Positions 36,801 through 44,327 of a stretch of 64,000 nucleotides of DNA are shown one piece after another. Each line of letters opens with the position of its first letter. Positions within the stretch are counted from its first letter, which is position 1. The position numbers and the translations under genes are program-made. Origin of the DNA: G963664835 sp965220775 (lineage in GTDB: Bacteria; Chloroflexota; UBA6077; FW602-bin22; JBCLEL01); contig OZ244845.1 in assembly GCA_965220775.1 (NCBI GenBank), positions 310,001-374,000 of the forward strand, read 5' to 3'. The notes beneath the pieces were generated by a model. That model did no database searches. It saw only the letters and a list, made by a program, of their open reading frames with translations, and was not told where the DNA came from.

Positions 36801-37070
36801 GGCAACAGTTCAGATTTGGGTGTATTTCTATCCTACATGCCCGTGAACTGAAAAGGCCGAGTTGCCATTCGGGACCTCAGTCGGCGGTCAAGGGGTGATT
36901 TCCAACTCCACGAGCTGGTCGACCTCATCCCCCACATCCCCCGGCAAGGGCTTCGCCCTTGCAACCCTTTCCTGGCTTTCGCCGATCAGACGTCCTCGCC
37001 TGCGGTAGACCTTCGTTGGTGCGATATTACGTCCATACGGAGCAGGTACCCGCAAATCTGAACACTTACG
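36801..37070. mobile_element. MITE-like element family A, copy 3
   Basis: 270 bp, the shortest of the three copies. Left end CAACAGTTCAGATTTGGGTG and right end CAAATCTGAACACTTACG are inverted relatives. Flanking hexamers TTTGGA (36795-36800) and TTCGGA (37071-37076) match at 5 of 6. Internal sequence is collinear with copy 2 apart from a small deletion. Confidence 0.85.
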
Positions 37071-37136
37071 TTCGGAGGTTTAGTTTGACTTCGTGAGTAG
37101 CAAAGCCGAGGACCTAGCTAGGAAGTGTTGACATGA

Positions 37137-37250
37137 TCAGCGGAGCCAGACGAGAGCGCCAACACAGCTCAAGAATCCCATATAGCGGTGGCCCAGCTTG
37201 TCGATTCGGAAATGAGGTCCGACGATGCTGCTGCGTATTCCCGCGATAGT
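37137..37250 (-). pseudogene. C-terminal remnant of an IS5-like transposase
   Basis: On the minus strand a short frame ending at TGA (37137-37139) reads PHFRIDKLGHRYMGFLSC then VGALVWLR. This resembles the end of IS5-family transposases, where RYDKLARNFLA... is followed by IWLR. Nothing of the catalytic core remains nearby. The call is based on a short similarity from memory. Confidence 0.4.
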
Positions 37251-37349
37251 GCGCCGACTCGGAACGACGAAGACTATGAATGTGCCGCCCGAATCACGCC
37301 AAAAAGCAAGTTGCGACCCGCCGGGGAGCCCAACTAGCCTCTTAGTCGC

Positions 37350-38072
37350 CTAAGGAACACCGGCAGGGGTTTTGGACCTAACGAAGCCATCGAGGACGCC
37401 GGCCGTTTCCATATCGTCCCACTTACCCTTGAAGGTGTCGTTCCATTCGGTCGTGCCGGGATGTTCCAACATCTCCCAATAGACCGCCGGGAAGGTCACC
37501 ACCGCATCGGCCCCGGCAGCATAGGCCAGATATGCCGAAGCCGGGTTGCGGACGATGCCCCCGATCACACCCGGCGCGTTGGGCCGGTCCCGGAATGCGT
37601 TCACGATCTCGGAGACAAATGCGATGGCATCTTTGCCGAATGCATGGGTTGGACCGACGAATGGCGCTATCCAACTAGCGCCGGCGGCGGCAACCAAGAC
37701 AGCTTGAGACAGACTGAAGACCGTCGTCGCCATCGTTCTAACACCCAGATCACGCAGCCGGCCGTGAGCTTGGATGCCCACTCTCTTAGTCGGAACCTTA
37801 ATCATCACCTGGTCGGATAGCGTGTATGCCGCCTCGGCGGCGTACATGAAATCGTCGATCGTATCGCCATCGACCTCGACGACGATGGTCTTATCGGTGA
37901 TGTCCAAGTGTTGTTTGAGTACGTCGATCAACTGGCCATCCCGCTCGGTGAGGTCTTTCAGGACAATCGTATTGGTGATGATACCGGCGACGCCGAAAGG
38001 CAGCAGATCCTTGATCTCAGCAGGGTCGCCGGCCAGCCATATCTGTGGACCTTCACGCCGAGTTACGTTCAT
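37350..38072 (-). CDS. Transaldolase-like (TalC/FSA-type) protein, copy 2
   Basis: A 240-residue class I aldolase-type TIM barrel of the small transaldolase / fructose-6-phosphate aldolase group. It shows GITNT-like GIITNTIVLKDL, VVVEVDGDTIDDFMYAAEAA, the Schiff-base Lys in VMIKVPTK, and TTVFSLSQAVLVAAAGASWI followed by PFVGP. A C-terminal tail GKWDDMETAGVLDGFV differs from classic TalC. Copy 1 lies immediately upstream. Confidence 0.85.
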   Translation of the reverse strand: MNVTRREGPQIWLAGDPAEIKDLLPFGVAGIITNTIVLKDLTERDGQLIDVLKQHLDITDKTIVVEVDGDTIDDFMYAAEAAYTLSDQVMIKVPTKRVGIQAHGRLRDLGVRTMATTVFSLSQAVLVAAAGASWIAPFVGPTHAFGKDAIAFVSEIVNAFRDRPNAPGVIGGIVRNPASAYLAYAAGADAVVTFPAVYWEMLEHPGTTEWNDTFKGKWDDMETAGVLDGFVRSKTPAGVP

Positions 38073-38160
38073 CCTTATTTCTCCTGCCTAGATATCATTA
38101 GCCTACCACTTGCTCAGCCCGCGACAGGCTGACGCAAGTATGCCGAATGGGTTCCACACT

Positions 38161-38883
38161 CTAATGGGAACCGGCTGGCGTCTTCGACCTGACGAAGCCG
38201 TCAAGGACGCCGGCCTCTTCCATATCGTCCCATTTGCCTTTGAACGTGTCGTTCCATTCGGTCGTGCCGGGATGTTCCAACATTTCCCAGTAGACTGATG
38301 GGAAGGTAACTATAGCATCGGCGCCGGCTGCGTAGGACAGATATGCAGCCACGGGTTCACGGACGATTCCGCCGATTATCCCCGGCGCGTTGGGCCGGTT
38401 TCGAAATGCGGCCACAATCTCGGCCACAAATGCAATTGCGTCTTTGCCATACGCTTGAGTAGGACCGACGAACGGCGCGATCCAACTGGCGCCGGCCGCC
38501 GCCGCGAGTATCGCCTGCGACAGGCTGAATACAGTGGTCGCCATGGTCTTGACACCCAAATCGCGCAAACGGGCGTGGGCCTGGATGCCTATCTTCTTCG
38601 TAGGAACCTTTATCAACACACGGTCGGACATGCTGTAGGCGGCCTCGGCAGCGTACATGAAGTCATCGAAAGTATCGCCGTCTACTTCTACGACGAGCTC
38701 CTTGTCGGATATATCGAGATACCGCTGGAGCAACGCGCGAAGCTGTCCATACTGGTCGGTCAGATCCTTCAGAATGATCGTATTCGTGATGAGACCGTCG
38801 ACTCCAAACTGCATCATCTCTTCAAGCTCGGCCGGATCGCCCTGCAGCCAAATCTGCGGGCCGGGAAAACGAGTCGTTGGCAT
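38161..38883 (-). CDS. Transaldolase-like (TalC/FSA-type) protein, copy 1
   Basis: A 240-residue paralogue of the downstream gene with identical length and motif order (GLITNTIILKDL, VLIKVPTK with the Schiff-base Lys, TTVFSLSQAILAAAAGASWI). Two tandem copies suggest two related substrates or a hetero-oligomer. Small transaldolases of this type cleave or transfer dihydroxyacetone units from ketose phosphates. Phosphorylated versus sulfonated sugar substrates cannot be told apart from sequence. Confidence 0.85.
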   Translation of the reverse strand: MPTTRFPGPQIWLQGDPAELEEMMQFGVDGLITNTIILKDLTDQYGQLRALLQRYLDISDKELVVEVDGDTFDDFMYAAEAAYSMSDRVLIKVPTKKIGIQAHARLRDLGVKTMATTVFSLSQAILAAAAGASWIAPFVGPTQAYGKDAIAFVAEIVAAFRNRPNAPGIIGGIVREPVAAYLSYAAGADAIVTFPSVYWEMLEHPGTTEWNDTFKGKWDDMEEAGVLDGFVRSKTPAGSH

Positions 38884-39003
38884 TATCCCCTCCCCTCTCT
38901 ACAAATGACCTCGCCGTACTACCTCGCGGCTGTTGCTAGTCATTTGATGACAAGACGATCATGAACCAAATGTTGGCCGGATCCACAGTGCCCAAGATCA
39001 AGG

Positions 39004-39861
39004 TCAAGCCACCGAGTGGAAGATGGGATCGGTGGCCGCAGCGAGTTCACGTACGCGCTTCTCTTCTTGGGCTGATAATGGCTGCGGATCCTGTGCCACC
39101 CGCATCGCGACATCCCACAGCTTGGCATTGCCGGGAGGTATTGCGGCAGTGACCGGCAGCGAGAGTGTAAAGCGCATCGCGAGGGAAGCCACCTCCACAT
39201 TGGTGATGGGTTCGTACCAAGTCTTAAAGGGTCTGTCTTCCGGCGCGAGACCTTCGGGCCACTTGGTTCGAGCCATACCCTTCAACGCTAACAGACCAAC
39301 GCCGGCGTCTAGGGCAGCGTCAACAACCTGGGGTCCGAAGTTCCCGTCCAGATAGGTGCAGAAGTTGAACGGAAAGAGACAGGTATCGAATGGGCAACGT
39401 TGGATCAGCTCAATCGCCGCTTCGGCCGAGTGCGCACTGAATCCCAGGTAGCGGACCTTACCCTCCTCGCGGGCTCGCTGAAAGACCTCCATGGCACCGC
39501 CGGCCCTAAGGACCTGATGCACCTCTTCCATCTCTGTCATACCATGAAGTTGGTACAGATCGAAGTGGTCGGTTCGAAGGCGCTTCAGCGACCGGTCCAG
39601 TTCCTCCCGAGCCCCGGCGGCGTCGCGCCTGCCTGTCTTGCACGCGAGAAACAACTCGTCGCGGCGCCCTTCAAGTGCCGGACCAAGTTTCTCCTCGGGG
39701 TCGCCGTAAGCGGGACCGAAGTCGAAGTAGTTGACGCCTCTATCTATCGCATCAGCGACCAGGCGGTTCACTTCGTTTTGCGGCATATTTCTGACCACAA
39801 TAGCGCCAAATCCAATTACGGAAAGCCTGCTACCAGTTAAGCCCAACTGACGATACTGCAT
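39004..39861 (-). CDS. Aldo/keto reductase
   Basis: A 285-residue (alpha/beta)8 NADPH-dependent reductase with the catalytic Asp and Tyr in YFDFGPAYGD, Lys in FLACKTGRRD, and His in YQLHGMTEM. YLGFSAHS is also present. The C-terminal cofactor loop is shorter than in classic AKRs. It is upstream of the two transaldolase-like genes on the same strand, about 120 bases away, and may reduce an aldehyde product of the same pathway. Confidence 0.88.
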   Translation of the reverse strand: MQYRQLGLTGSRLSVIGFGAIVVRNMPQNEVNRLVADAIDRGVNYFDFGPAYGDPEEKLGPALEGRRDELFLACKTGRRDAAGAREELDRSLKRLRTDHFDLYQLHGMTEMEEVHQVLRAGGAMEVFQRAREEGKVRYLGFSAHSAEAAIELIQRCPFDTCLFPFNFCTYLDGNFGPQVVDAALDAGVGLLALKGMARTKWPEGLAPEDRPFKTWYEPITNVEVASLAMRFTLSLPVTAAIPPGNAKLWDVAMRVAQDPQPLSAQEEKRVRELAAATDPIFHSVA

Positions 39862-40193
39862 TTGATTAAAAATTATATACCAGTCGAATAGTCTCTAGCT
39901 CTAACTCGACGCGATCTCATCACTAGGGTGAGTCTCGGCGAAATAATGGGTCGTTCTGTGCGCCGGACACGGCCTCGCAGGGCCGATACAGAAAGTGTAA
40001 TCAAGTAGAAGACGGAGCCTGCGTATATGGTGGACCGCCGGGCGGTACAACATTCGCAGGCTCTTTGAATAGCTGGAATGGTTGCGCTGCCCACGCCTCC
40101 TGTGGATTCCCGCCTCCGCCGGAATCACATATGGCCTTGTGAAGGCCACGTAAGAGGATGAAAACCGGGCCACCGGTTGGCCGCTGGCCTGCT
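39862..40193. other. Intergenic region with nested hairpin
   Basis: About 330 bases. Positions 40015-40023 (GAGCCTGCG) pair perfectly with 40055-40063 (CGCAGGCTC), and the loop holds a second hairpin ACCGCC-G-GGCGGT. No gene is supported. The structure may be another dispersed repeat, or the edge of repeat B copy 4. Confidence 0.5.
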
Positions 40194-40330
40194 TTTGGCT
40201 GGGGACAAGCCCCAGCGCTACATTTCTCTCTTGCGACCCTGGGCTGTCGTTGTTCGGGCGACGGTGGTTGGTGTCGCCGGCCGGCGCCGGAATTGATCCC
40301 GGATCGGAGTCCGGGACATGCTTTCGCACC
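40194..40330 (+). repeat. Dispersed repeat family B, copy 4
   Basis: It starts TTTGGCTGGGGACAAGCCCC and AGCGCTACATTTCTC. It ends ATCCCGGATCGGAGTCCGGG then ACATGCTTTCGCACC, as in the inverted copy at 3198. Both ends are hairpin-forming. Confidence 0.75.
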
Positions 40331-40349
40331 AATTGGTCACCAAATAGGC

Positions 40350-40373
40350 CCCCCTAAGTCTGAACATTTGCCG
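40350..40373. mobile_element. Right-end remnant of MITE family A
   Basis: CCCCTAAGTCTGAACATTTG resembles the right terminal repeat CCCCTAAATCTGAACACTTA of the full copies. No left end is found upstream; repeat B copy 4 occupies that position. It lies about 115 bases before the selenoprotein candidate. Confidence 0.5.
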
Positions 40374-40488
40374 CTTGTTTCAAACTACGCCATAGACGCG
40401 ACATTGCTGCTAAGATGTAACTGCGGGCCGGCAATCAGCAGGGGGCTACTGCGGAAGAGAACATGGGCAGTCGCAAGGAGAGGCGACA

Positions 40489-41040
40489 ATGACAAGATTA
40501 ATTAGACGGCTGTTTCTATTCACAGCGCTGGCGGGCGTGTTCGTCGCCGGCGTGGCATGCATAAGCGCCGACGCGCCCAAGCGCGTGAGCGACCTGCCGG
40601 AAATCCGTACGGCACCGGAGATCACTCCGGGCGAATGGTTCAACTCGGATCCATTATCCATTGCAGAGCTCCAAGGCAAGGTTGTCCTTATCGAGTTCTG
40701 GACCTACGGGTGAATAAACTGTCGGAACGTAATCCCGAGTTTGCGGGATTGGCACAATCAATACAGCGATAAGGGACTGGTGATAATCGGCGTTCATTCG
40801 CCAGAATTCAACCACGAGAAGGACCCGGACAACGTCCGCAAGTCGATCGATAGGCTGGACGTGCCCTACCCGGTCGTACTCGACAACGACTTTCGCACTT
40901 GGCGCGCCTACAAGAACCGATACTGGCCCGCTCTCTACCTGGTGGACAAACGCGGTACGATACGTTATTGGCACATAGGGGAAGGCGCGTATACGGAGAC
41001 CGAGGAGGCCATCGTAAAGCTCTTGGATGAAACCCCATAA
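40489..41040 (+). CDS. Thioredoxin-like (TlpA-type) lipoprotein, probable selenoprotein
   Basis: One continuous 183-codon frame interrupted only by TGA at 40711-40713 (residue 75). Upstream is a signal peptide with lipobox GVAC (Cys24), then a redoxin fold up to VVLIEFWTYG. Directly after the TGA come INC, NVIPSLRDWHNQYSDKG and VIIGVHSPEF, with the cis-Pro segment YWPALYLVDKRG near residue 147. Relatives of this TlpA/DipZ-like group read FWTYxCINC here, so the TGA replaces the first active-site Cys, giving Sec-I-N-Cys. A hairpin 17 bases after the TGA fits a bacterial SECIS. AAGGAG lies ahead of the ATG. It would be an extracytoplasmic thiol-selenol oxidoreductase. The alternative is a nonsense mutation or read error. 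Confidence 0.75.
40730..40751 (+). promoter_or_regulatory. Candidate bacterial SECIS element
   Basis: AATCCCG (40731-40737) pairs perfectly with CGGGATT (40744-40750), extendable by a T-G wobble. The 6-base loop is AGTTTG. The loop begins 24 bases after the TGA and has G among its first two bases followed by T. This matches the known bacterial rule for SelB recognition: loop 16-37 bases after the UGA, with a G at loop position 1 or 2. The hairpin lies entirely within the coding sequence. Confidence 0.65.
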
Positions 41041-41051
41041 CCGGTGCTGAC

Positions 41052-41693
41052 GTGAAACGCCTCGTAGGACTGGCCAAGGATATCGCTCGACAGAGGCCAT
41101 GGCTGGCCGGCGTGGTCATCGCTATAGCGGTAGTGGGTTTTGCCGCGGCAGTGTACCTTATATCGCCGTTATTCATCCGCTACAGCGTGGTAGAAGAGAG
41201 TCCGCTGGGCGATATCGGCGAAGCGACGGTCGCTAAAGACGAGCCCATGGCTGATGCAACGGTGGCGGCCGAAGCGACAATGGCGAAAGCCGCCTCAATG
41301 AAGATGCCAACGGTCGTAGAGACGCCTATGGGCGAGGAGATGGATACCGGCCCGAAGGTGCTCGCGCGGGGAGAGTTTAACGAGCTCGACGCGGTCCATA
41401 AGGGCAGCGGCCAGGCGATCCTCGCGACACTCGCTGACGGGCAAAATATTCTCCGACTGGAGAACTTCAGCGTTACCAACGGCCCGGACCTGTTTGTCTA
41501 CCTGTCCGTCAACGCGGATCCCAGTTCTGGCTCCGAGGTAACAACTGGCGGTTACAATCTGGGCCGGCTGAAAGCGCCCGACGGGGCATTCAACTACGAG
41601 ATTCCGGCAGAGGTCGATCCAAGCGCTTACAAGTCGGTTGTAATTTACTGCAAGGCATTCAGCGTTCTGTTCAGCGTGGCTGCATTCGAGTAG
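41052..41693 (+). CDS. Membrane-anchored DM13-domain protein
   Basis: 213 residues from a GTG start 11 bases after the thioredoxin-like gene. One transmembrane helix (~19-42), an Ala/Met/Thr-rich linker (~50-100), and a C-terminal DM13 domain (~105-213) with ARGEFNELDAVHKGSGQA, LENFSVTNGPDLFVYLS, LGRLKAPDGAFNYEIPAEVD and VVIYCKAFSVLFSVAAF. The latter carries the near-invariant Cys of DM13 domains, for which a redox role has been proposed. The operon with a Sec/Cys thioredoxin makes it a likely partner or substrate outside the membrane. Confidence 0.85.
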   Translation: MKRLVGLAKDIARQRPWLAGVVIAIAVVGFAAAVYLISPLFIRYSVVEESPLGDIGEATVAKDEPMADATVAAEATMAKAASMKMPTVVETPMGEEMDTGPKVLARGEFNELDAVHKGSGQAILATLADGQNILRLENFSVTNGPDLFVYLSVNADPSSGSEVTTGGYNLGRLKAPDGAFNYEIPAEVDPSAYKSVVIYCKAFSVLFSVAAFE

Positions 41694-41712
41694 GTGCCAG
41701 CGCCCTGGCTGG

Positions 41713-42228
41713 CTAAGTCTCCACCCCCAACTGCCGTTTCAGGTCTGCTAACGCCCATCGACCGTTGTTGAACGCAATTTCTTCGGGCAGCTCCTCCAAG
41801 CTGAACCACCCGATGGCGACCGCGTCATCGCCGGCCTGCTGTTCGCCATCGACGACGCCGGCCAAGTAATACGTAGTAAGAGTGAATTTTCCAACCTTCT
41901 CGCCGTATACGTCGACGTAAGTGCCGACGGGGTCGCCAATAGCAACCCGCAACCCCGTCTCCTCAAGCACCTCGCGTGCAGCGCCTTCGGCTGGGTGCTC
42001 GCCGGGCTCGAGGAACCCGCCGGGTATGTCCCACCATCCGCAGAATGGCTCTACCCCTCGCTTCACGAGTAACAATCGTCCCTCGCGCAGGATCATTGCG
42101 GCGGCACACGGCGCCGAGTTATGCCAAACGGTCCGATCGCAGGACTGGCAGGTCTGCGCCTGCCCCCGTTCTCGGTACGGTTCAGCGCAATAGGGGCAGA
42201 ACTGATAGTCAAACATCGCCCATCCCAC
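41713..42228 (-). CDS. NUDIX hydrolase with N-terminal zinc ribbon
   Basis: 171 residues. An N-terminal four-Cys ribbon (CPYC...CQSC) resembles that of NADH pyrophosphatase-like NUDIX proteins. The NUDIX box follows as GGFLEPGEHPAEGAAREV then LEETG. It would hydrolyse a nucleoside diphosphate derivative (for example NADH, ADP-ribose or an oxidised nucleotide). It converges with the DM13 gene; no operon partner. Confidence 0.9.
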   Translation of the reverse strand: MGWAMFDYQFCPYCAEPYRERGQAQTCQSCDRTVWHNSAPCAAAMILREGRLLLVKRGVEPFCGWWDIPGGFLEPGEHPAEGAAREVLEETGLRVAIGDPVGTYVDVYGEKVGKFTLTTYYLAGVVDGEQQAGDDAVAIGWFSLEELPEEIAFNNGRWALADLKRQLGVET

Positions 42229-42382
42229 CCGCGGGAGATGATGGCGAGAAGTATAATTCCTGAATTGGTAGGCCCGCGCATATCGCCCTTGTTGTCCATG
42301 TCAAGGCCGGAAGAGCGAGATTTGGGCCGCACCAATGTTCGCGACGACGAGTTCGTTTCTTCTGTCTCACGAGCGAAAGTCG

Positions 42383-44011
42383 CTAATACTCGTCTAACGC
42401 GGCCTTCATTGGATTGAACATACAGCCTTCGACGAAGATTTCGAAGAAGTCGCTGGTAGTCTCTAACTCAATGTGCCTGATGTGCCGTGCCATGTTTTCA
42501 AGCTTCGAGCGCATTTCGCCAGAGATCAAGAGAATCGTGGCGCCTGCCAGTGACGCGTTACCTACCTTGACTACCCTCTCGATTGGCAGATTTGGGAGAA
42601 ATCCAATGCGCATGGCGTTTTCCACGTTTATGTAGTTGGCGAAGCCGCCGGCCAAGTACAGCTTGCTGATCTTATCCAGAGGGTAGTCGTAGTTGCGCAG
42701 TACGATCCATTGCCCGCAGTAGTTGGCCGACTTCGCCTGAGCCAACGCGCTGATGTCGGCACGCGAGACTGACATCCGTTTCTCCGGCACGAAGAAGAAT
42801 TCGTTGCCACCATCCTCGAAAACCCCTAGCTCGTTCATCTGGTCGGTCCGGCGCAGCTCGGCCAGTAGATCGATCAAACCGGAACCGCATATGCCCTGGG
42901 GCGGATGATCGCTGATCGTCTTGTACTCTACCGAGCCATCGTTCAGACTAACCTGCTCTACCGCTCCATCGTAGCCCGGCATTCCGTAGGCGATCTGTCC
43001 ACCCTCGAAGGCGGGTCCAGCCGGGCAGGAAGCAGCCATCATGCGATGCCGGTTGCCGACAACGACCTCAGTATTCGTGCCGACGTCTACCAGCATCACC
43101 ACATCCTCTTGCTGGTCCAGACCAACGGCCAGAAGATCAGCGGCCACATCAGCGCCTACGTGGCTACTGATCAGAGGGCCAGCGTATACTTTCGCGGCGG
43201 GGAAGACTCGCAAGCCCAGGTCATTTGCCCTTACGTAAAACGCCGTCGTGTCCCTTTGGCCGGCTTCCATCTCATGCTGGACTATGGATTTGTAGGGCCT
43301 TTCGCCAATCGACTGCACGTCCAACCCAAAAAACACATCGCGCATCGTCGAGTTGCCGACGATGACGACCTCGTAGATAGTCCGCTGGCGGAGCTTCAGG
43401 CGCCGGCACATTTCGCGGACCTCAAAATTCACGCCGGAGATCATCACCTTTTGCAACTCGCCACGAAACTCTCCACCATCGTAGGAGATGCGATGCATGA
43501 TGTCGCTGCCGCCGAATCGCTGCGGATTCTCAAACGAAGCGGTGTACAAGACATCGCCGGTCTCCAAGTCGACCAAGTCCATGACTACAGTGGTAGTACC
43601 CACGTCGATGGCTATGCCAAGAATCCGGCCGCGATACTCGTCAATACGCTCATCGCGGAAGTAGACGCCATCACCTCGACGCACGGTCAGCGGATCCGCT
43701 TTCACGTCACGCCGGATCGATTCACGCAGGATCTTTGGCTGGCGACGCAGAAGAGCGAACTCGACCTCGGCATCGGAATCGACGATGGTAGCCTGGCACG
43801 CCAGTCGATAGTTCTCGCGCAGAAAGCCCTCGGACTCCGTTGCCGGCGCGAGCGCCTCCATACCGCGTCGGACCTCAACGATGCACTCATGACATTCGCC
43901 GGTCCGGCCGCAAGAAGTCGGCACTCTGACCTTCAGGCTATCGGCGTAGTCGAAAATGGATTTACCGACTTCCAGGACAAGCTCGCGGTCACCGTGATAC
44001 AGGGGTGACAT
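42383..44011 (-). CDS. Corrinoid-protein reductive activator (RACo/RamA-like, DUF4445)
   Basis: 542 residues. An N-terminal [2Fe-2S] ferredoxin domain has ligands C34, C40, C43 and C72 (SCGRTGECHEC ... LACQA). Then comes a linker and an ASKHA-type ATPase domain with AIDVGTTTVVMDL, VIVGNSTMRD, VDVGTNTEVVVG and LAGGFANYINVENAMRIG. Such proteins use ATP to reduce inactive cob(II)alamin back to cob(I)alamin on a corrinoid protein. It is the last gene of the methyl-transfer cluster, which supplies its target at 44328. Confidence 0.92.
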   Translation of the reverse strand: MSPLYHGDRELVLEVGKSIFDYADSLKVRVPTSCGRTGECHECIVEVRRGMEALAPATESEGFLRENYRLACQATIVDSDAEVEFALLRRQPKILRESIRRDVKADPLTVRRGDGVYFRDERIDEYRGRILGIAIDVGTTTVVMDLVDLETGDVLYTASFENPQRFGGSDIMHRISYDGGEFRGELQKVMISGVNFEVREMCRRLKLRQRTIYEVVIVGNSTMRDVFFGLDVQSIGERPYKSIVQHEMEAGQRDTTAFYVRANDLGLRVFPAAKVYAGPLISSHVGADVAADLLAVGLDQQEDVVMLVDVGTNTEVVVGNRHRMMAASCPAGPAFEGGQIAYGMPGYDGAVEQVSLNDGSVEYKTISDHPPQGICGSGLIDLLAELRRTDQMNELGVFEDGGNEFFFVPEKRMSVSRADISALAQAKSANYCGQWIVLRNYDYPLDKISKLYLAGGFANYINVENAMRIGFLPNLPIERVVKVGNASLAGATILLISGEMRSKLENMARHIRHIELETTSDFFEIFVEGCMFNPMKAALDEY

Positions 44012-44075
44012 GACCGCCTTTCATCGCTTGATATTGATGATCACAATCAATAGGGGGCACGGAGGGCCTATCGGG

Positions 44076-44321
44076 CTAGGTTTCCCAGGCGCTGCGATAG
44101 TCCAGGTTGTCGTCGCCGGTGCAGACAGGCAGTTGTCCCGGCACCTTGGTGTGGAGCTGATTTCGGCAACCAAACTTGGCGGTGCAACGGTCGTGCCGGT
44201 CCTTATAGGGACAGCGCCAAGTAGAGACCTCGTCGGCGACCTGCGCGATATCCTTAAAAATCTCGTAGATCTGGGCCATGCTGGCCCTTAAACGTTCTCG
44301 ATCGACTTCCGGCTGTGGCAT
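44076..44321 (-). CDS. Small four-cysteine protein in corrinoid cluster
   Basis: 81 residues with an N-terminal helix (QIYEIFKDIAQVADEV) and four Cys: C37, C46, C52, C67, in WRCPYKDRHDRCTAKFGCRNQ and PVCTGDDNLDYRSAW (spacings 8, 5 and 14). I do not recognise the family. It starts 6 bases after the corrinoid protein gene and precedes the activator gene, so it is cotranscribed. A zinc or iron-sulfur site is plausible. A role in electron delivery to the activator or in corrinoid handling is conjecture. Confidence 0.7.
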   Translation of the reverse strand: MPQPEVDRERLRASMAQIYEIFKDIAQVADEVSTWRCPYKDRHDRCTAKFGCRNQLHTKVPGQLPVCTGDDNLDYRSAWET

Positions 44322-44327
44322 ATCTAC

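Larger units (their letters stand above)
36408..37349. other. Intergenic region with mobile-element debris
   Basis: About 940 bases holding MITE copy 3 (36801-37070) and a probable transposase remnant (about 37137-37250). The first ~390 bases contain no supported gene. Confidence 0.5.

Noticed and set aside
40489..41040. Pseudogene or two separate genes instead of a selenoprotein
   Set aside because: Both halves are needed for one thioredoxin fold. The stop falls exactly on the catalytic Cys, no other defect is present over 183 codons, and a SECIS-like hairpin follows. A sequencing error remains possible but is less likely.
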